Source: Chondrosia reniformis
Lineage: Eukaryota > Porifera > Demospongiae > Chondrillida > Chondrillidae
Assembly: GCA_947172415.1 (NCBI GenBank)
Contig: OX359190.1
Span: forward strand, 4,960,001-5,024,000
Direction of reading: 5' to 3'
DNA length: 64,000 bases
Numbering within the stretch: the first letter of the stretch is position 1; each line of letters opens with the position of its first letter. Of this stretch, positions 10,620 to 21,882 are shown in pieces. A program made the position numbers and the translations under genes. Below the pieces are notes generated by a model. The model had not been told where the DNA came from. It was given only the letters and a program-made list of their open reading frames with translations, and did not search any database.

Positions 10620-11990
10620 ATCCATTTGGTCATTGGTACAAAGGATGGATGGTATGAGACCAAGCAAAGAAGCAGCAGCTGCTGTTGTTGATGTGAACGG
10701 TTCCTCTAGATGCATCACAAAATGATCTATAAATGGAATGGCAATGTTGATTTCGTAGTATTCTTTGGAAGACACTGATTGAATGTTGCTGCAATGCTGC
10801 TGCTTTGATGCAATTCTTGGCATTGATGCCTCAATTCCCACCTTTGCAGCCAATACCACACTGTGGTTGTAAATCTGTAAGAAGCCAGCTTCAACGTTAA
10901 CTCGTTCCATTTTGTACATATCTATAACTTCAGCAACCATAGAATGTGCTTCGACAATGTCACTGGCTTTCTTCTGTAACTTGACAGTAATGCCGCTAAG
11001 ATGAGAGAGATACTGGTATATACACGGTTAAAAAATGACAACAAATTTGAATGTTGTGATACTGGCTAGTATCTGTTGTGCCTGACTGCGACTGGAGGAG
11101 TCCCTGTCAGCGTATAAACTGCCATACTTGTCCAAGTGATATTGGTAGCCCATCATTTCTAAAGCTTCTACAATGAAGACATATGCTTGATAGAAATGTT
11201 GGTAAGCCTTGTGCCAGTCTGCCCAGCATGTCTTTTAGAGATCTAGAAGAGACTTTCGTTTACCGGCATCAGGCACATTATGAGTAACTATCATTTCAAG
11301 AGCTCCACTATGTTTAGTGCTGTTAAGGAAGTACTGTGAAGACGACCTTAGGCATTTGAGGATGTTCCAAATATTTGTAAGGGCACAAGACTTGCTGATG
11401 ACTAGGTTGAGGCAATGCCCATTACAGTGAACATATATAGCTAAATGTGCTTCATGTTTAATTAATCCCTGAATTCCAATTCATTCAGATGCCATGTTAC
11501 TGGCACCATCATACCCTTGCTCACGTATATACTTTGCAGGAATGCTTTCTCTTGCAAGAATCAAAGAATGCTTTCTGCAATATTTCGCCCAGAAATTCGT
11601 TCCACCTTAAAAAAGGCCAAGAATTGTTCCTGAACATTACGCTCACTGCCAAAATGCCAGATGCTCCAGGTTAGGAGATGTAACCTGATGGGCAGAATTG
11701 AGTAGAATGGGTCTGCATTCAGCTCATCAGCGATACCTTTCAATATAATTTGCTTTCCAATTACGTCTTTTCTGCGTCTGTGGTGATATGTAAGTTGCAC
11801 ACCCCATTGCTGGGGTTTCTAAATGAGAATTGAGATCCTGGTTATGAACAGAGAGCAGCCTTAGTAATGCAAGAAAATAGCCAGGATTACCAGACTCATA
11901 TGTAATTCTAACCTGATTTCTTCCAAGGTCAGTCCTCCTCCAACTTCTTAGGAACAAACACAAGTATCCCACCTCCGCTGTCAACCTGTC
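10620..11990 (-). pseudogene. hAT-family transposase remnant (DUF4371/ZMYM-like)
   Basis: Read on the minus strand, blocks appear in the order expected for ZMYM1-like hAT transposases. First comes a segment near 11950-11780 with YESGNPGYFLALLRLL and ATYISPQTQ. Then the region near 11750-11560 gives NVQEQFLAFFKVERISGRN. Near 11500 there is a degraded DGAS segment. Finally 10885-10620 gives EASMPRIASKQQHCSNIQ, EYYEINIAIPFIDHFV and AASLLGLIPSIL. Stops and frame changes separate the blocks, and the C-terminal dimerisation end is missing; the 73-bp repeat begins where it should continue. hAT transposases cut and paste DNA using an RNase-H-like domain. This copy cannot. Confidence 0.7.
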
Positions 11991-11999
11991 TATCTCTAC

Positions 12000-12519
12000 T
12001 ATATTTACAATAGTTGTTTAGGCAAAGATATGGTTAGGTATAGTGTTGTTAAGCCATGTTTCACTTAAGCCCAAAGCAAGGGGACACTGGACACTAGTTA
12101 GAAAGTTGGAAAGGTCATCCTACTTAGATGAAATTGACTGAGTGTTCAAATGGGCACAAAGTCACACAGTCAGAGGGAAAATTTGGGTGGTGTACTCAAT
12201 TGTCACCAAACGGTAATTCTATGAAGAGGCAACTAGGACAGTACCAATTGGTAGTAGCTGTAACAGCTTCATAACTAAGATATATTCAATATCAGAAACC
12301 CCCACACACGGCGTGAGTCCACAGATCACATGTGTCACAACAAATACCTTGATGGTTCTCTTTAACTGTGTCTTGACAAATGGTAAAAGGAAAACTGGAT
12401 GGTCCGGGATTGAACTCCACATCGCCTTCCATTAACCGCAGTGCATAGCAAAATGCATGTAAAAAGGCACATTTCCTCGGAGATGATACATAAGAGTCAG
12501 GTCTCTCCTTTGACTCCAC
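12000..12519 (-). pseudogene. N-terminus of a CR1-like LINE ORF: 2A motif, PHD-like finger, endonuclease start
   Basis: The frame from 12519 reads LHAFCYALRLMEGDVEFNPG and P, then a PHD-like cysteine block CQDTV..GICCDTCDLWTH. After a frameshift come TATTNWYCPSC and, near 12130-12030, LNTQSISSK and LGLSETWLNN, the opening of an EEP endonuclease domain. This order (2A, PHD, EEP) is known from CR1/L2-type non-LTR retrotransposons of invertebrates. The copy stops where the hAT remnant begins near 11990, so one inserted into or next to the other. Frameshifts make it a pseudogene, but the 2A motif is intact. Confidence 0.7.
12400..12423 (-). other. 2A-like ribosome-skipping motif DVEFNPGP
   Basis: The eight codons spell D-V-E-F-N-P-G-P, matching the 2A consensus D-[VI]-E-x-N-P-G-P in which the ribosome skips the bond between the last G and P. 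The upstream residues (LHAFCYALRLMEG) are hydrophobic and leucine-containing, as is usual. In LINEs the motif lies near the N-terminus and can act as a signal sequence or release a leader. Activity is not shown by sequence alone. Confidence 0.75.
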
Positions 12520-12529
12520 AGGTTGAGAG

Positions 12530-13500
12530 TAGTAGCAGGTCTAGAAACCTCAAATTTCAACACAAGGTGTAAGTCATGGCTAGAATTGGCCTACTTCGGT
12601 AGTCTAAAGCGATTTTCTGGATTGAGGAACATGACAATTAGAAGGTAAGTAACATATTTCTAAATTTCTGCATAAGAAAATCTTCCTTTGGAGGCACTGT
12701 CTTTTTGACATAGCTGCACATCTTTAGTTGTTTTACTACTGCAGCCTGGTCCTAGTTTACTACCATTAGAATCATATATACAAAATGCATGAGTTTTAGA
12801 GGATACTTATCTCTCGATTGTTGCCATATTTCAAAGTAGCGCTAGGAAACATTCTGGTACAAACTATGAAGCATCTAAGGTCAATTGTTCAGTTTTAGTG
12901 TAATTCTTCCGTATTTTGTACTATTATATACTTAGATGTGTAATGCATGCTTAGTGGGCGAGCTGCCTTTGTTTCAAATGCCCTTGCTTTGTACAATACA
13001 GCAAGGGGCCATCATTTACTAAGGAGGTCCGATTTGCAACAAGGGGGCTCTTCACATAGCAATTTTAGGCCCCTCTGGGGCCGAATGTTCCTTTTAGAGG
13101 CCCTATTTTGCAGTAAATTTGGCCCCCAAGATCTCAAAATATCGAGGGACCCCAAATTACTCCTACGACCTAATTAAAATGGGGAATTTATTGAAGCCTT
13201 GACTCTGTAGCCACGAAAATTATCATGCTGAAGAGTTATTGCTCTCGTTTTCACAAAAGAATACATTGCGTACAATTTAGAGGAGTTTCGCTGGAAAGGT
13301 ACTCAGAAAGCTCATTTCCCTTTTCAGTAACAGCAGGCGAAAAAGATGAAGATGAAGAAAAAGAAAATGATAACCGGATATTTCAAAGTTCGTTCATTTG
13401 CCAGAGAAACATGCTCATGGCCTTCAAGGCTAGTTTATAGAATGGCTGTTCTATATTTAACTCTAAATTGTCTTGCGATTTGCAGCTTATTTCGGAATTT
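12530..13500. other. Interval with no recognisable gene
   Basis: Includes a locally GC-richer patch with runs of GGCCCC/GGGGCC (12995-13150) but no gene or element ends I can support. Confidence 0.4.
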
Positions 13501-13503
13501 TCC

Positions 13504-13650
13504 TTGTATACAGATGTATAGGGAAAACGAATCAACCGGTTGTATCCCTACATACAGATTTACGTACATCAATATCAGAGAGTACGGTAGGACTCTCTAT
13601 GTAGGGATGGTACCAGCTGTTTCGCTTTCCCTATACATTTGTATAGGAGT
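13504..13650. repeat. Foldback of about 50-bp arms at the start of an H-related repeat
   Basis: The arm 13504-13554 (ATGTATAGGGAAAACGAA.. to ..ATCCCTACATA) is the imperfect reverse complement of 13598-13650 (TATGTAGGGATGG.. to ..TTCCCTATACATTTGTATAG). Between them is GAGTACGGTAGGACTC, as at the start of the H copies. Sequence similar to H continues to about 13830 (TCGCCAGCTATAACTAAAAA). Confidence 0.65.
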
Positions 13651-13882
13651 GAAAATCTGAAATAGGCTGAAAACCGCCAAAAAACTATGTATAGTAAAAA
13701 TAGACCAGCCATGCTATCAACTGGCCTTTAAGACAAGCGACCATGTTCCTCTAGCAAGTTAACAAACTTTGAATATCCCATATTCGTTTTCTTCTTTTTC
13801 ATCATCTTCGCCAGCTATAACTAAAAATAAATAATATTTCGATCAAAAGTCAGGCATTTTCAGATGGCGTCTGTTATTCGAT

Positions 13883-16412
13883 TGTGCAAGAAAACCTGAT
13901 CGATTTGCGCAGATGCACACTTAGGGGCACTCATATCCTGATGTCATAGACAAAGTCTGAAAGCAATCCATCTATATAGCCAGGAGGAAGCGGCATAAAA
14001 TTTAATCAGATGCATTGGGGTCATCGATAATCAGATACTTTTCGAAGATTGAAGTTATCGAATATTTGTGTGACTTCATAGTTAAGTTTGAGACTAATTC
14101 TGTAGACTTAGACCCTTTTTCACTCGAATTTTGTGTAAACAGGAACATTCCTTTGCCAATTCTGGAACTTCAAAGTGGAGGTATATAAGCCAAAGGACAT
14201 TTCTAAGGATTCTTTTGTATAAAAAATTGAACCACAAATATGCTCACTCATAATTCCTTTACTAATAAATCTATATAGATTCAATAAGTTTTTCTTCTTT
14301 CATGGTTGAGGTTTGTAGTGTCATGGCTGGTTTGATACCTTTTCATTCTAATAAGGCAAGTTTTCAGGCTCATGTGGGAAGGTCTCACACCATTTCCTCC
14401 ACAGTAAATATGCCTTTTTGCCACAGTGTCCTCCAACATACAGACAATATAGCAGTGTAAGGCATATGAAGCATTGGTAACTGATAAAATGAGTGTACAC
14501 AAAGCTTCTGATGAGCATGGCATACCTCAATCGACCTTGTACGACAAAGAATCTAAGAAAGCACTCTTAACATTTACTCCTTAAGTGGAGTAAAGGACAC
14601 AAGGACACTAGTAATGAAGAAGCAAGTTTGGTAGAATTTGTAATTGGCTGTCCATCTGTGAGTTATGCGAAACTGCGCAATGATGTAATAGCCATTGCTC
14701 AATGGATTATTAATGCTCATCAGCCTAAACCAAATGGAATTATAGTAACAAAGGGTTGGTGGGATGCTTTTTGCAAAATGCATCCCGAAATCACTAACAG
14801 AGGTATAAGAAGCCAATGGACTAATGAGTAGACCTAATAGAACTTCAATTGTGATGAAACTGGCATGTCATTGGTGCATAAACCACCAAAGGTGTGGAAC
14901 ACAATTACCAGAAACATCTCTATGCCATTATTGCCAGTGATAAATCCCAGATTACTGTATTGGCATGTCCCTATGCCACTGGCTACACTATTCCACCAAT
15001 GGTGGTCTTTGACAGGAAGCATTTGCATCCAGACATGACAGCTGGTAAGGTTCCTGGAACATACAATGGGCTCTCTGAAAAAGGGGGGATGGATGGCCAG
15101 TTATTTCAGGAGTATTTCCAAAGTGAACCATTCCCTTCTTACCAGTAGTAGCAGGCCAAGGGCTAAGGTTATACCTAGGAAAACCCTGGACCAGTCTGAT
15201 AATCACGTGGCTAGGCCTAATCAACTTACAGGCTCCGTACCTAAAGGAATCTTAGGAGACATCCTTAAAAGGCCTATACCCCCTGCTAAGCATAAATTAT
15301 ACCAGCCCTCTCAAAGTGCCAGGGTGAGCAATGCATCAGGGAAATGACTGGGGAAGGAAGACAAATTACAGTGAAAGAGAGAAGGAAAAACAGTGTCTAC
15401 CGAGGAATGAAGAAAAGAAGTAAAAAGAAAGGTACCTGTTCAATATATAGGTGACATCAATATATGTATTTTTAGTATATGAATGAATTAGAGTATATAT
15501 CATAACTGTATATGTGTATTATATTAACCCCATATACTTTCACACTCACCTCTCGGTACAAACATCATCCATTGCGATTGACCCATATATGTCTGCAGCT
15601 ACAACAGCTGAGACTCCGACCAAAGCCTTTAACTCAGCAGAAGTAAGGAGATACAATAAGAGACAGGAAGAAGGATTTGATGTTCTGATTGCAGTCCAAG
15701 GTCCCATCTTTGGTTAGAATGCAGTAGTGAATTCAGCAGCTGTCAAAGAAAGACATGTGGGTGTCCAAAGCCAAGAAAATGGGTAGCCTGTGACAGCTGT
15801 CAACGTTGTTTCATTGGCACTGTGTGGGATTGCCTCATAAGAAAGCTGATACAATTAGCTTTAAATGTGCTAACTGCCAACTGTATATCCCATAATATTA
15901 TGTTCACCATTTTCATTATTGCTACATCTATTCCTATATAAGGAAGTAAACCTAGTGACAGCTTTAGATGAGGATACAAGAGTGTATGATCCTAGGTATC
16001 CTTGGCCTTTTTTAATCTTTTGTGAGTCCTTGTCTCTCTGTACTATCCATATAGGGGTCTTACAGAGACATACATGTTACTATATACACCATTCACGGAA
16101 GCATATTTGTGGTTCAATTGTTTACAAAAGACTCAAGACCTTCAAGCTGATACAATACAGCTTACCCGCACTACATTCAGTTTGAAAGTTTGGCACAGAA
16201 ATGCTCCTCAAATGTAACTATGAAGTTGCAAATTTAAACTTATGTTATTTGATAGCTTCCATCTTTGAAAAGTGTCCGATTATTGACAACGCCAATGGGT
16301 CCGATTAAAGTTTATGCCGCTTCCTCCTGGCTGAATGGATTGCTTTCAGACTTTGTTTATGATCAGGATATGAGAGTCCCTAAGTATGCATCAACACAAA
16401 TCGATCAAGTTT
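13883..16412 (+). mobile_element. pogo/Tc5-like element between 200-bp inverted repeats
   Basis: About 210 bases at 13883-14092 reappear in reverse complement at 16206-16412. Shared blocks include CTCATATCCTGAT, AAAGTCTGAAAGCAATCC, GCCAGGAGGAAGCGGCATAAA and ACTTCATAGTTA. Between them is a single broken transposase. The exact outer termini are not visible. The H-like sequence just left of 13883 is not repeated on the right, so either the right end is truncated or the element jumped into an H copy. Confidence 0.65.
14490..15717 (+). pseudogene. psq-HTH / CENP-B / DDE transposase, broken
   Basis: Order on the plus strand: MSVHKASDEHGIPQSTLYDK (14490-14549), a pipsqueak-type HTH; then EEASLVEFVIGCPSVSYAKL and KGWWDAFCKMHPEI, a CENP-B-type HTH; then NFNCDETGMSLVHKPPKVW (14839-14895), carrying the first catalytic Asp; then LYAIIASDKSQITVLACPYA and VPGTYNGLSEKGG to 15148. 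The tail around 15600-15700 has FNSAEVRRYNKRQEEGFDV, like the C-terminus of these transposases. About 430 bp between 15150 and 15580, where the other catalytic residues should be, reads as unrelated sequence. Multiple frame changes make it inactive. Confidence 0.7.
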
Positions 16413-16414
16413 TC

Positions 16415-17055
16415 TTGTAACTTTGTAGCAAAGTTAATAATCTAGTATTATAATAGACTCAATGTTTTAGGGAATTTGAAGGCTCAGAAGCTAAGATATG
16501 CCATCCAATTTTTCATGTTGTCCGAAAATCGATGCGCCGCCCTATATATCCTAATACACACATTAACTATTTTAATATACTCCAGTCTATATGATGTGGG
16601 AAATATACTTTCCATTCAGGAAAAAACCTTTCATATATATTTTCGACTACAACAATTGTATTGTATGCACACATATACAAACATATGAACAGACAAGTGA
16701 AAGGCTACACTAGCTTCTCTTAAATGAGTAGTTGTATTTTGCATATCAGAATTTATGAAGCCTGGTTTCCATTTAATATTGGATAAACTGAGTGTATACT
16801 AAATGAAGACCTATGCACACAAATTACACAATGCAACGCTAACACAATATACTATGCAAAGTCTTTACTTACGGGTCTTCTTCGCTCGTCAATGCGCACT
16901 TAAAACGTTTGCACCTGAGATTTAGAAGTATGTTGAAGTATGATATATGTAAGTTACGTTGCAAAAAAGCCTACATTGAAACAATAGCTAACATATATAC
17001 AATTTGTCTGCCTTTTGTTGTAGAATAGTAGCCAAATATTACGGACGATCCTTTA
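16415..17055. other. Interval with no recognisable gene
   Basis: AT-rich. I found nothing identifiable. Confidence 0.4.
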
Positions 17056-17061
17056 ACTATT

Positions 17062-17300
17062 TTGTTGTTGCTACTTGCTTTGCTTGCATTCACAAGCAGG
17101 AGAATGATGAAAACAGAAAGGAGAAACGTAAGGGTTAGGCCTATCTTCAAGTTAAGAGCAAGACAAGGAGAATACAATAACTTGGTACAAAAGATGCATC
17201 TGAGACACACTGACATGCATTTTGAGTATTTTTGGATGATGCCTGAGCCATTTGACAGTTTTCCTATGACTTGTAGGCCCTTCTATCAGGCAGTAAGATA
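17062..17300 (+). pseudogene. N-terminal fragment of a PIF/Harbinger transposase
   Basis: The frame reads RRNVRVRPIFKLRARQGEY then NNLVQKMHL, HFEYFWMMPEPFDSF. A basic W/VRP-type block followed by a short spacer and a 'YxxMxPExFD' block precedes the nuclease domain in Harbinger transposases and HARBI1. The DDE_Tnp_4 nuclease part is absent: the LINE copy begins within 100 bases. 5' TIRs are not visible. Confidence 0.6.
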
Positions 17301-17369
17301 GAAGATGGAGGAAGTTTATATCACCAAATGAAAAATTTTCCATAACACTAAGGTCATTATATATAGGCT

Positions 17370-20056
17370 GTTTTTGTCTTTGAGTGAGACTTGGTTGGAT
17401 GAATTTGTCCCAGATGGTGTGGTATCCATTCCAGGCTTCAGGGTGTGTAGAAGGGATAGGATTAATAGAGGTGGTGGAGTGGCTGTCTACTGTTCAGATG
17501 GATTCAAGTGTAAAAAAGGGAGGACTTAGAGTGTGAAGCTATTGAGGTGATTTGGTAGAGGTTAAGGTGAGTAAAGGAAAGCAGGTGCTGTTCTGTTCTC
17601 TCTACAGACCACTTGGTGGAGATGGTGAGTTTGTGGACAAGTTGTCAGCCATGTTAGACAAGGCAGTACTGGAGGGTAAAGAGATCTTGGTTTTGGGAAA
17701 TGTGAATATTGATTTACTCCCCTCAGTGGGTATAAGTCAATCTGCCAGGAAACTGGATAACATTGCTAGGGAATATGGGCTGACCCAGATGATCCAAGAA
17801 GATACAAGGGTGACTTAGAACTCTAGATCTCTGATTGATCACATATATGTGAGTAATGAGACGGTATTCAAAGAATCTGGGTGTTTGGATGGAGGTTTAA
17901 GTGATGATTATATGGTTTATGTTGTTAGGAGTGGGTTGGGGTCACAGTGCCACAAGATAAGCAGGGTTAGGGCTCTGAGAAAGGGCAATGTTAGTCAGTT
18001 GCAACATGATCTTGTGAAGATGGAATGGGAGATAGGGTGTGAGGATATTGACGAGAGATGGAGGTATTGGAAGTAGGCCTGGATAGATGCCAATATTAGA
18101 AAATTGATGAGGAGGAGAAATAGATTGAGGACCTTGGCCTATAGGACAGGTAGAATGAACCTATGGGCTAGCTATGAGGTTGCCAGGAATGGAGTAACTG
18201 GGGGCTCTTAGACAGTCCAAATGTGACTATTTCCAATCTCTGACCACTCGGGCTACTGGGTCGCCTAAGATTTGGAAGCATCTTAATAAGCTTCTAGGGA
18301 AGAGGTCTACTAGATCTATTGACATTGGAGGTGAAGGTGGGATGGCCTTAGCTTCAAGGTTTGTCAGGTATTTTTCCAGAAACAGTCAATCTGGTATATT
18401 CACTGGTAATTCCGATGTGCCAACTCATATAGGCCCATTGAGGATCTTGATATCTCAGAGGCTACGGGGGTGGACAATATCAGTCCTGCATTGCTTAAGC
18501 TAGCAGCCCCTGCCATAAGTGGTGGTTTGTGTGGCTATTTTAATGCCAGTCTGATGATGGCAGAAAGTCCATCGGAGTGGAAGGCTGCTAAGGTTATACC
18601 TATACCTAAGCATCCTAAGGCTAATTGAGTTGAGGACTTTCGTCCGGTGTCAATCTTACCTGTGGTGGCTAAGGTGTTTGAGGCATTGATAATTTCACAA
18701 GTAAGGCAGTATCTTAAGGAGAATGATTTGTTACTTGTGATGCAGTCTGGATTTAGACCCTGGCATTGCACACAGGATGTTCTGCTGAAGACTGTAGATG
18801 ATTGGAGGTACACCCTAGACAATAATGAGGTGGTTGGTGCAGTGTTTATTGACCTTAGTAGAGCCTTTGATTCTATTCTGCACCCATTACTTGTTGATAA
18901 GCTTTATAGGTATGGCGTTAGGGGGGATGTTCTTAGCTGGTTCAAGAATTACCTTAGTGGTCGTAGGCAGATGGTTTCTCTTGGGGAGGCTAGCGTGGCT
19001 TCTGACTGGATTGATATTCAAGTGGGGGTTCCACGGGGCTCAATACTTGGATCTCTTCTTTTTAGCCTCTTCATTAATGATTTGCCAAATGTCCTTTGTT
19101 ACTGTAACATCATGCTTTATGCAGATGTTACAACAATGTACTTCTCATCTGCTAGTATAGATAGGCGCGGGGAGGCTCTTATAGAGGACCGTGACACACC
19201 TTTGGCATGGTGTGAGGGGAATGGTATGAAAGTGAATGTTAGGAAGACAAAATTCATGAGTCTGTCTAGAAGTAGTAGAAGGAAGGAGGCAGGTTGGGAT
19301 GAATGGGGAGGTACTGCAGAATTGTGAGGAGATTAGGTTTTTGGGGGTTATTGTAGATAGGCAACTGAACTGGAAGTTGCATGTTGAAAAGGTGAGTAAA
19401 AGTGTCTATCTGCTTTGGCATTGATGTTCAGGGTTGGCAAGTCGTTACCAGGCTGGATGAGGGGGGCACTCTATAGAGCAATGGTTCAGCCTCACCTGGA
19501 CTATTGTTGCACTGTTTGGGCAGAATGCTCCAATGGTGATATGTGGAGTTTGAAAGGGAATGAGAAGATTGGAATGAGGTTTATGCTCGGTGAGAAATGG
19601 GATTATCCTTCTGAAATGATGAGAAGAAGGCTTGGGTGGATGACTCTGCACAACAGAAAGATGATGAGGATGATCTCTGTAAGGAGATAATTGAGGCACG
19701 TGGGTCTAGTATATATGACAAATCTTTTCAAGACTCAGGAGCAGCTGGGTAGGAGAAGCACTAGGAGGTCAAGGGATATCTATTTGCCTATTCCAACATC
19801 TAATTGGCTAGCGAACTCACTTAGTTATAGATCCAGTCAGGAATAGAATCTGCTTCAAATTGAGCTGAGAGAATCTACAGCTGGTGATAAAATATTCATA
19901 AAGAGATGGAAGATGTTCTTTATGAATTGACTTATTATTATGTATAACAATTAATATTTGTCATGATCAACTAATATATATGTCATTTGTTTTATTTTTT
20001 GGTCCCCTGTTTACACCAGCACATGAAAGGGCTTACCTGTAATAATAATAATAATA
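17370..20056 (+). mobile_element. CR1/Jockey-like LINE, endonuclease plus reverse transcriptase, decayed
   Basis: 17376-17515 reads SLSETWLDEFVPDG and CRRDRINRGGGVAVYC, and 17552-17818 LFCSLYRPLGGDGEF and LVLGNVNIDL, parts of an EEP endonuclease. The RT lies in 18647-19327: GFRPWHCTQDVLLKTVDDW, AVFIDLSRAFDSILHPLL, GVPRGSILGSLLFSLFIND and LYADVTTMYF. The catalytic YADD box reads YADV, so a metal-binding Asp is lost. The C-terminal part runs 19330-19930 through several frame changes. The 3' end is an (AAT)n tract at 20041-20056, as in several LINE clades. 5' end truncated; many stops. Dead copy. Confidence 0.8.
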
Positions 20057-20214
20057 TTATGATAATATAAGCCTGCAAGCATCTGGTTCACTCATATAAT
20101 TGACATATATGGGTAGCTAGATAGATCTATATGTGAATACTTACTGCATACATCTATTGACAAGCAGTGTCTATATATACAATAAGTCACTGCATGGTGC
20201 ATGTGCATATACTA

Positions 20215-20578
20215 CTGTATACCAATTCCCTCATTTACCCGTTGGTTTACAGCTGAAGTAAAATGTATGGTATTTTCATGTTGTATCTGCCTGATATGGC
20301 CTCTGCGTTTCACAAGAAACATCCAAGAAATTCCTTGGATGGCAGCATGAAGAACCAAATCTGCGTCTTCAAGCAAGCACATCCGAGGGCTATGTATGAT
20401 TGTATCCAAGCACATTTCAAGAAGAACTGGAGTTTAAAGGTTGGTAGAAGAAAGTGACTATACAGTCTCACTACCAGTCTTGGGCCAATTGTTCTCATAT
20501 GACACACTACTTTCCAGCTGGGAGCTTATTTTGTTTCTTCACTAGTTATCAGATTCAGTATTTTAATTGAAAATGTTG
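20215..20578 (+). repeat. CENP-B-HTH repeat, copy 1 (direct repeat of 26665-27027)
   Basis: About 360 bases match 26665-27027 in the same orientation with only about ten visible differences. Both encode a 53-residue frame SMKNQICVFKQAHPRAMYD then IQAHFKKNWSLKVGRRK, the first CENP-B-type helix-turn-helix of a pogo/Tigger transposase. It stops before the second HTH and nuclease. Each copy is next to Gypsy sequence, which suggests one element inserted in a Gypsy copy and the region was later duplicated or both were targeted. Confidence 0.7.
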
Positions 20579-20629
20579 TAATACCTGCAATCTTTCTTAC
20601 CTATAGCTAAAGGCCTACTGCAAATGTAT

Positions 20630-20895
20630 TCTGAGGTCTTTAAGAAGGAGTTGGGGACCCTCCGAAATTACAAAGCAAAGTTGCACGTAGATCCCCTAGT
20701 AAAGCAGTGGTATTGTTAAACCAGACCAGTACCTTACACATAAAAAAGACTAAGTAGAGAAGGAGCTTAATTCTTTACAAGGAGAGAGAATCTTAGAGCA
20801 CATTCATTTTTAAGACTGAGCAGTGCCTATTGTGTCAGTGCTGAAGAATGAAAAGGAGTCAGTCTATGTCTCTGGGGATTTTTACCTTTTAAGGC
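20630..20895 (+). pseudogene. Gypsy-type pol fragment (start of reverse transcriptase)
   Basis: Frames here read LRNYKAKLHVDPLVKQWY, VEKELNSLQGERILEHIHF and VPIVSVLKNEKESVYVSGDF, the linker and first RT block of Ty3/Gypsy pol. The reading shifts frame and has stops. The next expected block (VTVNQVSKLD..) appears at 26.33 and 27.08 kb, so this may be the upstream half of the same Gypsy copy, separated by later insertions. Most of this fragment is also the left arm of the inverted duplication described next. Confidence 0.6.
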
Positions 20896-21000
20896 CTCAT
20901 GTTGCTGTTTTCGCTACCCCCTTAAGGCCCAAAGACCAGTTTAGTTTGCATGAGTAAAAACTACCTTTTCTAACCTTTTATATTTCTGTTTTTAATTTTT

Positions 21001-21530
21001 AGAGACAATTTGGTAACTTGCACACAAGGGACATAAAGGCTGGGGCCTTTAATTTATTTCATGAACAATGTCCCTTGTGTGCAAGTTACCAAATTGTCTC
21101 TCACCCTGTTGTTTATGTGAATGCATGAAAGCAACCAACGGTACTCCTAGCTCACACTCAAGGCAAGTCAAATCTGCGGTGATTATTGGCTGGGACCCCC
21201 TGCATGAGACTGGAATTTTTGCTGATAATGGCATGCAGATGCATCATCTTCAGTCTATACTAAGGTGTGAAAAGGTAATTGGAAGGCCATGCGTTTAACC
21301 TTATATGATCTGTAGAGACTACTACTCTGTATGCAGCAGTTGAGAATTTCAGTGTGGCTAAAGTCTTGTAGCGTTTAATATACCTGATTGTGATTATTTT
21401 GGGAGTCATTTCCATCTGTATTATATTATCTACCTCAGTGTGATTATCTTGGGAGTCACTTGCATCCGTGCATAAATTTGTAACTTGCACTGTGTAGTAC
21501 TTGATTGTATTTAAACAATATATATATATA
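21001..21530 (-). repeat. P4: diverged, one-armed copy of the P palindrome
   Basis: The stretch GACATAAAGGC..GCCTTT..ATGTCCC forms a loop at about 21034-21068. The right arm continues for about 430 bases with the P landmarks ATGCAGATGCATCATCTTCAG, TCTATACTAAGGTGTGAAAA and GTAACTTGCACTGTGTAG. The left arm survives for only 33 bases before Gypsy sequence starts. It is clearly more diverged from P1 than the 48-kb copy is. Confidence 0.7.
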
Positions 21531-21531
21531 T

Positions 21532-21602
21532 ATCCGTAACATGAAGCCATACATAAATCGCGTTATGAAAATAATAGAGGGGGCTGCCTATGGCAGCCCC
21601 TA
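21532..21602 (-). repeat. S7 left end (hairpin GGGGCTGCCATAGGCAGCCCC)
   Basis: Read on the minus strand: a 21-base hairpin, then TATTTTCATAACGCGATTTA, TGGCTTCATGTTACGGATAT, then the TA tract. This matches the left ends of the S copies at 34.2, 48.0 and 56.5 kb. Confidence 0.75.
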
Positions 21603-21882
21603 AAAATTAAAAACAGAAATATAAAAGGTTAGAAAAGGTAGTTTTTACTCATGCAAACTAAACTGGTCTTTGGGCCTTAAGGGGGTAGCGAAAACAGCAA
21701 CATGAGGCCTTAAAAGGTAAAAATCCCCAGAGACATATACTGACTCCTTTTCATTCTTCAGCACTGACACAATAGGCACTGCTCAGTCTTAAAAATGAAT
21801 GTGCTCTAAGATTCTCTCTCCTTGTAAAGAATTAAGCTCCTTCTCTACTTAGTCTTTTTTATGTGTAAGGTACTGGTCACAC

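Larger units (their letters stand above)
20721..21880. repeat. Inverted duplication of about 280 bp of Gypsy sequence around an S/P fragment
   Basis: 20721-21003 (ACCAGTACCTTACACAT.. to ..TTTTTAATTTTTAG) returns in reverse complement at 21602-21880 with only a few differences. Between the arms lie a diverged P fragment (21001-21530) and the left end of an S element (21532-21602). The high arm identity implies a recent event. Confidence 0.85.

Noticed and set aside
12995-13160. GGCCCC-rich patch as a CpG-island promoter
   Set aside because: Runs of GGCC without CpG enrichment, no adjoining gene.
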